64,000 nt of DNA, from contig NZ_JABEQQ010000001.1 of NCBI RefSeq assembly GCF_013184075.1, positions 248,001 to 312,000 of the forward strand. Reading direction: 5' to 3'. The notes below the pieces were generated by a model. It did no database searches, was not told the DNA's origin, and saw only the letters and a list, made by a program, of their open reading frames with translations. The DNA is from Lentilactobacillus kribbianus (GTDB lineage: Bacteria; Bacillota; Bacilli; Lactobacillales; Lactobacillaceae). The position numbers were made by a program, and so were the translations under genes. Position 1 is the first letter of the stretch. Every line of letters starts with the position of its first letter. Of this stretch, positions 59,096 to 64,000 are shown in pieces.

Positions 59096-60838
59096 TTGAC
59101 TGAAACAGCTGAACAGTTGTACCAAAATTGGTTAAGCCAACCAAACTTACCAGTTGATTTATTAAATGAACTTAAGGAAATGAATAACCATCCTGATCAA
59201 ATCGCTGATGCGTTTGCTGCTCCCCTTTCATTTGGAACGGCCGGCATGCGTGGTGTCATTGGCGCTGGTATTAATCGGATGAATATTTACACCGTTCGTC
59301 AAGCTGCCGAAGGTTTAGCTCGTTTTATGGATACCTTAGATGCGGCCACTAAAAATCGTGGTGTCGCCATCAGCTTTGACTCACGTTACTTCTCCAAAGA
59401 ATTTGCTCATGAATCTGCTAAGGTTTTGGGACACCATGGCATTAATACTTTTGTTTTTGACGAGATGCGGCCCACCCCAGAATTATCCTTTGCCGTTCGC
59501 CACTTACATACATACGCCGGTATCATGATTACTGCTAGCCATAATCCTAAACAATATAACGGCTTTAAGATTTACGGCCAAGATGGCGGCCAAATGCCAC
59601 CTAAGGAATCAGATATGATCACCCAATATATTCGTCAAGCAAGTGACTTGTTTGCAATTGAGGTAACTACAGAACCACAACTACGTGCTGATAACGTCAT
59701 GCAACTAATCGGTGAATATGTGGATGTCGCTTACCTCGATAACTTAAAGACGGTTAATATTGACCATGAACTTATCAAATCTGCTGGTGCTGACATGAAG
59801 TTTGTATACACTCCGCTTCATGGTACCGGTAAAGTAATTGCCAGAAGAGCTTTGGAAGAAATTGGTTTTAGTGATTATGAAGTGGTACCAGCCCAAACTA
59901 TTGCTGATCCAGAATTTGCTACGGTACCCTTCCCTAATCCTGAATTTCCCCAAGCATTTGATTTAGCCATTAAGTTAGGTACTAAAATCAACGCTGATGT
60001 CTTAATTGCTACCGATCCAGATGCTGATCGTTTAGGAGCGGCTGTTCGTCAACCAGATGGTAGTTACAAACTATTAACCGGAAATCAAATTGCCAGCGTT
60101 TTATTAAACTACATTTTAACCGCTAAAAAAGCGGCTAATGATCTTCCAGCTAATGGTACGATTGTTAAATCTATCGTTTCCACCGAATTAGCTGCTGATA
60201 TTGCTGCTTCTTACGGAATTGCTACTCAAAATGTTTTAACCGGCTTTAAGTATATTGCTGAAGCAATTCAAAACTACGAAAATGATCATAGTAACACTTT
60301 CTTATTTGGTTTTGAAGAAAGCTTCGGTTATTTAATTCAACCATTCGTACGCGATAAAGATGCCATTCAAACATTACTTTTATTGGCCGAAGTAGCTGCT
60401 TACTACAAGAGTCAAGGCCAAACTCTTTACGATGGTGTGCAAGCTATGTACCAAAAATTTGGTTACTTTGATGAAAAGACCATTTCAAAAGAAATGGATG
60501 GCTTGGCCGGCAAACAAAAGATTGCCGATATGCTAACTCAATTACGCGAACAACCATTAAAAGAACTCAATGGTGAAGCTGTTGTAGCTTATGCTGATTA
60601 CCAAACTGATCAATATACTGATCAAGATGGCAACGTTACTACCACTGGCTTACCTACTTCTAACGTTTTAAAGTATTGGTTTGCTGATGGAACCTGGCTA
60701 GCCGTTCGGCCTTCTGGGACTGAACCCAAAATCAAATTCTATCTGGGCACTAAAGATAAAACTCAAGCTGCTGTTGATCAACGCCTTCATAATTATGAAG
60801 AAGCAGTTAACCAATTAATCGCCAAATTATTAGCTTAA
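59096..60838 (+). CDS. Phosphoglucomutase/phosphomannomutase (alpha-D-phosphohexomutase)
   Basis: 580-aa enzyme that interconverts glucose 1- and 6-phosphate. Active phosphoserine loop TASHNPKQYNG (Ser near 143), metal loop DPDADRLG, sugar loop GFEESFGY, and phosphate loop RPSGTEPKIK are all intact. Starts at TTG 59096, with GGAGG eight bases upstream; the in-frame ATG at 59051 lies inside the -10. Length fits PgcA-type mutases of Firmicutes. It feeds UDP-glucose and cell-wall polymers. Confidence 0.94.
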   Translation: MTETAEQLYQNWLSQPNLPVDLLNELKEMNNHPDQIADAFAAPLSFGTAGMRGVIGAGINRMNIYTVRQAAEGLARFMDTLDAATKNRGVAISFDSRYFSKEFAHESAKVLGHHGINTFVFDEMRPTPELSFAVRHLHTYAGIMITASHNPKQYNGFKIYGQDGGQMPPKESDMITQYIRQASDLFAIEVTTEPQLRADNVMQLIGEYVDVAYLDNLKTVNIDHELIKSAGADMKFVYTPLHGTGKVIARRALEEIGFSDYEVVPAQTIADPEFATVPFPNPEFPQAFDLAIKLGTKINADVLIATDPDADRLGAAVRQPDGSYKLLTGNQIASVLLNYILTAKKAANDLPANGTIVKSIVSTELAADIAASYGIATQNVLTGFKYIAEAIQNYENDHSNTFLFGFEESFGYLIQPFVRDKDAIQTLLLLAEVAAYYKSQGQTLYDGVQAMYQKFGYFDEKTISKEMDGLAGKQKIADMLTQLREQPLKELNGEAVVAYADYQTDQYTDQDGNVTTTGLPTSNVLKYWFADGTWLAVRPSGTEPKIKFYLGTKDKTQAAVDQRLHNYEEAVNQLIAKLLA

Positions 60839-60847
60839 TAATAAAAT

Positions 60848-60883
60848 AAAAACAGGAACTGAATTCATCAGCTCCTGTTTTTT
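60848..60883 (+). terminator. Intrinsic terminator
   Basis: AAAAACAGGAACTGA pairs with CAGCTCCTGTTTTT (one mismatch). Confidence 0.85.
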
Positions 60884-61017
60884 AATTATTAAGTTGAATT
60901 ACTTTTAGTTTCCCTGTTCTTTTAATATCTGTATAATACAAGATAATTGTAACCATCGAGTGAAACTCTTGCAAATATTTCCGTTTCACGAACCTCAAGT
61001 AGAAAAGAGAATTTAAA

Positions 61018-61890
61018 ATGAAAACTGCTGTAATTACCGACAGTGCCAGTTATTTAACCGCGGAGCAAGCTCAACAATATCACATTACAGTCCTACCCAT
61101 TACTATTATCTTTGGCATGACTCAATATGCCGAAGGCGTAGACATCACGGCCGCAGAATTTTTATCCAAATTAGCCGCCAGTGACAAATTACCGACGACC
61201 GCCCAAGTTTCTATGGGGCAAATGCAGGCGGCCTTTGATCAGTTAAGTGCCGCGGGTTACGATGAAGTTATTTGTGTGAACTTATCATCTGGTATTACCA
61301 CTTTTTACCAAAATCTAGTAGCTTACGCTGCTCAAGTTGCCAATATTAAGGTCTATCCTTTTGACTCTAAAATCGCCAGTGCTGGAGAAGCTGACTTAAC
61401 TTTACTGGCTGCCAAAATGGCTCTGGCCGGCAAAAATGCTGCAGAAATCTTACCCAAACTAGCCATTTTGCGAGATTCCATCAACGTTACTTTGGTCGTG
61501 GATAGTCTAACGCATCTATTAAGAACCGGACGAATTTCCAATACCTCTGCCTTTATTGGCAGTATGTTACGAATCAAGCCGCTTTTAACCTTTGATGACG
61601 ATGGTAAAATCGTTCCTCAAGGCAAAGAGCGCACGATGAAAGCCGCTTTTAACAAAATTTTAAGTCACTTAGAACAATCAATTCCCACGTATGATACTCC
61701 CGTGCGAATTTCAATTGTAGATGCTAATAATCCTAAAGCGCTTAAGGAATGGCAGGCAACTATTCAAGCTAAGTTTCCTAATGCCACTATTCAAATCAGC
61801 AAAATTGGACCATCCATTAGCGTTCATACCGGTGAAAAAGCGATGGCAGTGCTATGGGATATCGATTGGCAATATTTAAGTGAAAACTAA
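61018..61890 (+). CDS. DegV family protein
   Basis: 290-aa fatty-acid-binding protein. The N-terminus is TAVITDSASYL (about 2-12), with Asp-Ser near the lipid carboxylate site. PTTAQVSMGQM (about 59) and VNLSSGITTFYQN follow, and RTGRISNTSAFIGSMLRIKPL (about 163) is the family's most conserved segment. It may supply host or exogenous fatty acids to FakA. It is more typical than the copy at 53667. Ribosome site AAAAGAGA is weak. Confidence 0.92.
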   Translation: MKTAVITDSASYLTAEQAQQYHITVLPITIIFGMTQYAEGVDITAAEFLSKLAASDKLPTTAQVSMGQMQAAFDQLSAAGYDEVICVNLSSGITTFYQNLVAYAAQVANIKVYPFDSKIASAGEADLTLLAAKMALAGKNAAEILPKLAILRDSINVTLVVDSLTHLLRTGRISNTSAFIGSMLRIKPLLTFDDDGKIVPQGKERTMKAAFNKILSHLEQSIPTYDTPVRISIVDANNPKALKEWQATIQAKFPNATIQISKIGPSISVHTGEKAMAVLWDIDWQYLSEN

Positions 61891-61892
61891 AG

Positions 61893-61935
61893 AAAAATCC
61901 TGATAACCACTAAATTCGGTTACCAGGATTTTTTT
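61893..61935. terminator. Bidirectional terminator
   Basis: AAAAATCCTGATAACC pairs with GGTTACCAGGATTTTT (one mismatch). Confidence 0.88.
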
Positions 61936-63562
61936 AATCATTATAAAGATCTTCTAATTGTTTCTTCACTTCTGGATGAGCAATAAAGTCATCATAAGTA
62001 ATTTCACGACGATCAATAATTCCATTAGATGATACTTCGATAATATGGTTAGCAATGGTTTGAATAAATTCGTGATCATGAGACGTAAAAATTAATGAGC
62101 CTGGGAAGTTAACTAAGGCTTCATTTAAGGCTGTGATAGATTCTAGATCCAAATGATTGGTCGGATCATCTAATAGCAAAACGTTATCTTTTTGCAACAT
62201 CAGTTTGGATAACATCACCCGAACTTTTTCCCCACCTGACAAGACATTAACGTTTTTATTAACGTCATCACCAGAAAAGAGCATCCGACCTAAAAAGCCC
62301 CGTAAAAAGGCATCGTCATCGGCCCCCTTTTCTGCATATTGCCGAAGCCAATCTAAAATGCGTAAATCATTACCGTCAAATTCAGCAGTAAAATCACGTG
62401 GTAAATAACCTTGAGAAGTGGTTTGACCCCAAGTAACGGTACCTTCATCTGGTTTCATTTCGCCAGCAATAATTTGCATCAAGGTCGTCGTAGCCAAATC
62501 AGAGCGACTAACCAAGGCTGTTTTATCGCCGGGACGTAAGGTGAAAGTAACGTTACTTAAAATTTGGTTACCATCAATGGACTTACTAACGTTATCAACT
62601 CGAAGTAAGTCATTACCAATTGGCCGATTTTCTTCGAATTTGATGAACGGATATTTTCGAGATGATGGCTTAATATCATCCAAAGAAATCTTGTCCAATT
62701 GCTTTTTCCGTGAAGTGGCTTGTTTAGACTTAGAAGCATTGGCACTAAACCGCGCAATAAATTCTTGTAATTCCTTGATTTGATCAGCTTTTTTAGCGTT
62801 AGCATCGGCCTTTAGTTTAGCAGCCAATTGACTGGATTGTAGCCAGAAATCGTAATTACCTACGTACATCTGAATCTTACCAAAGTCGACATCACACATC
62901 ATTGTGCAGACGGCGTTTAAGAAATGCCGGTCATGAGAAACCACAATGGTAATTTTAGGATAATCAGCTAAAAAGTTTTCGAGCCATTGAATGGTATAAA
63001 CATCTAGTCCGTTGGTTGGTTCATCCAAGAGCAAAATATCGGGTTCACCAAACAAGGCACGAGCTAATAATACCTTCACTTTTTGCCCTTCGTTTAATTC
63101 ACTCATTAGTTCTTGATGTAAATCTTCTGGAATTTCCAATGATTGTAACAACGAAGAGGCGTCTGCTTCTGCATTCCAGCCATCCATTTCAGCAAATTCA
63201 CCTTCGAGTTCAGCCGCCTTTAACCCATCTGCTTCTGAAAAATCAGGTTTAGCATAAAGAGCGTCTTTTTCACTCATAATATCAAACAGTTTTTGGTTCC
63301 CCTGAATAACTGTTTGCATCACGGTTTGATCTTCAAAGCCATAATGATCCTGGCTCAAACTAGACATTCGTTCATTTTTATCAATGTGAATATTACCAGT
63401 GGTAGGTTGAATTTGTCCTTGAAGTAATTTTAAAAATGTTGATTTACCGGCTCCGTTGGCACCAATAATGCCATAACAATTGCCCGGCGTGAATTTAAGG
63501 TTTACGTCTTCATAAAGCTTCTTACCAGAAAATTGTAAACCCATGTCGGTTACTGTAATCAT
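61934..63562 (-). CDS. ABC-F family ATPase (YbiT/YkpA-like)
   Basis: 542-aa soluble protein with two ABC domains and no membrane part. Domain 1: Walker A GANGAGKST (about 35), signature LNEGQKVK (instead of LSGGQ), LLLDEPTNGLD. A linker with charged helices (about 240-300) follows. Domain 2: atypical Walker A VSRSDLATTT, signature LSGGEKVR, LLLDDPTNHLD. ABC-F proteins act on the ribosome's E site and relieve stalling. The domain-2 Walker A lacks GxxGxGK, as in some YbiT-type members. ATG follows AAGAAAGG. Confidence 0.9.
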   Translation of the reverse strand: MITVTDMGLQFSGKKLYEDVNLKFTPGNCYGIIGANGAGKSTFLKLLQGQIQPTTGNIHIDKNERMSSLSQDHYGFEDQTVMQTVIQGNQKLFDIMSEKDALYAKPDFSEADGLKAAELEGEFAEMDGWNAEADASSLLQSLEIPEDLHQELMSELNEGQKVKVLLARALFGEPDILLLDEPTNGLDVYTIQWLENFLADYPKITIVVSHDRHFLNAVCTMMCDVDFGKIQMYVGNYDFWLQSSQLAAKLKADANAKKADQIKELQEFIARFSANASKSKQATSRKKQLDKISLDDIKPSSRKYPFIKFEENRPIGNDLLRVDNVSKSIDGNQILSNVTFTLRPGDKTALVSRSDLATTTLMQIIAGEMKPDEGTVTWGQTTSQGYLPRDFTAEFDGNDLRILDWLRQYAEKGADDDAFLRGFLGRMLFSGDDVNKNVNVLSGGEKVRVMLSKLMLQKDNVLLLDDPTNHLDLESITALNEALVNFPGSLIFTSHDHEFIQTIANHIIEVSSNGIIDRREITYDDFIAHPEVKKQLEDLYND

Positions 63563-63587
63563 ATTTTTTCGTACCTTTCTTCAATCA

Positions 63588-63619
63588 CAAAAATGACCAG
63601 CTATTAACGCCGGTCATTT
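63588..63619 (-). terminator. Terminator of the histidine phosphatase gene
   Basis: On the minus strand AAATGACC and GGTCATTT arms, then TTTGTG. Confidence 0.65.
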
Positions 63620-63672
63620 AGCAACAATAGTCATTTCACGATACCATAATTAATTCCAACTCTCAACCGCTT

Positions 63673-64000
63673 TTAAACCGTGTCCAGGTTGTTGAAATAC
63701 TCTACTTGAATATCGTCATCTGTAATAGTTAATTTGGTAACACTACCATTAGCGGTCGCTACTCCTAAATCTAATTCAGGTGCATAACGATCTACAATCG
63801 AACGAATAGTCATGCCATGAGAAACCACTAAAACTTGATCACCATCTTTAGTGTTTTGCCGAATTTTGTCAAAGCCGCGGTCTAAACGATGCCAAAACAT
63901 ATCGTTATTTTCAGCTTGGTCATATAAGTCAGCTCGGGCAATTAAGTCTCGAGCCCGTTCCAAACCATACTTATTTAAGACTCCCGCTTCGGTGGTAGTT
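63673..64000 (-). CDS. Histidine phosphatase family protein, C-terminal part (5' end outside window)
   Basis: The frame is open to the window edge (64000) and its upstream part, with the catalytic RHG motif, is missing. The visible 109 residues contain the second catalytic His in VLVVSHGMTIRSIVDRYAPE and the preceding MFWHRLDRGFDKI. This fits phosphoglycerate-mutase-like phosphatases. An in-frame TTG at 63963 is internal. It lies upstream of the ABC-F gene, with a terminator between. Confidence 0.82.
   Translation of the reverse strand, partial: TTTEAGVLNKYGLERARDLIARADLYDQAENNDMFWHRLDRGFDKIRQNTKDGDQVLVVSHGMTIRSIVDRYAPELDLGVATANGSVTKLTITDDDIQVEYFNNLDTV

Noticed and set aside
1-64000. CRISPR arrays, insertion sequences, prophage or attachment sites
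   Set aside because: I saw no regular direct repeats with spacers, no transposase or integrase, and no phage genes. All clear genes fit a chromosomal housekeeping region.

Overview
The window looks like chromosomal DNA from a low-GC lactic acid bacterium of the family Lactobacillaceae. The evidence is the AT-rich composition, strong Shine-Dalgarno sites of the AGGAGG type, frequent TTG and GTG starts, and a gene set typical of lactobacilli: PepO, ClpL, YkoEDC, a PyrR-regulated uracil permease, DegV proteins, YibE/F pairs, and LBP_cg2779-like and LVIS_2131-like proteins. The species cannot be named from sequence alone. I see no prophage, insertion sequence, CRISPR array or plasmid functions; this is a housekeeping and transport region.

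Layout. 1-6.3 kb: end of an ABC importer (permease, ATPase), a uracil permease behind a PyrR attenuator, then single-gene units (membrane-anchored protein, PEBP-like protein, universal stress protein, NmrA-like oxidoreductase, HdeD-like protein and a 52-aa membrane peptide). 6.3-12.2 kb: a PLP-dependent cystathionine lyase/synthase preceded by a Cys-rich leader peptide and attenuator, tRNA-Arg, a large FAD/NAD(P)-binding protein, and an rbsD plus FucP-type sugar transporter operon with its own leader terminator. 12.6-17.2 kb: a GT-C-like membrane protein, a HAD phosphatase and a DacA carboxypeptidase. 17.3-20.2 kb: a TPP riboswitch driving ykoE-ykoD-ykoC, a thiamine or precursor ECF importer. 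20.3-29.5 kb: small unknown proteins, an ansA operon with a four-module unknown protein, a DinG-type helicase with a Cas4-like nuclease domain, cyclophilin, lactonase, GNAT-like protein and PerR. 29.7-38.6 kb: secreted amidase, YibE/F pair, second universal stress protein, a lipoprotein, PepO, and an SOS-type Y-family polymerase operon with a LexA box. 38.6-47.2 kb: twin small membrane coiled-coil proteins, Map, PgpA, 3-methyladenine glycosylase, DUF488 protein, a BLIP-like lipoprotein, a secreted beta-helix protein split by a -1 frameshift at an A AAA AAG heptamer, RNase HI, and a 40-aa small protein. 47.4-53.5 kb: OsmC, ClpL, cold-shock protein, FMN reductase, and a divergent lipoate-ligase-like/GcvH-like pair. 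53.6-64 kb: DegV, MMPL exporter with TetR regulator, EamA transporter, phosphoglucomutase, second DegV, an ABC-F protein and a partial histidine phosphatase.

How it fits together. The window is rich in RNA-level control: a PyrR attenuator, a TPP riboswitch, a Cys-codon leader attenuator, a possible rbs attenuator and a long cold-shock leader. Cell-envelope genes (DacA, amidase, lipoproteins, beta-helix protein, MMPL) and stress genes (two UspA, PerR, OsmC, ClpL, Csp, SOS polymerase) dominate. The candidates most worth following up are the Cys-rich leader upstream of the sulfur amino acid gene, the frameshifted beta-helix gene, the divergent lipoylation pair, and the nuclease-helicase that appears to have lost its Fe-S cysteines.
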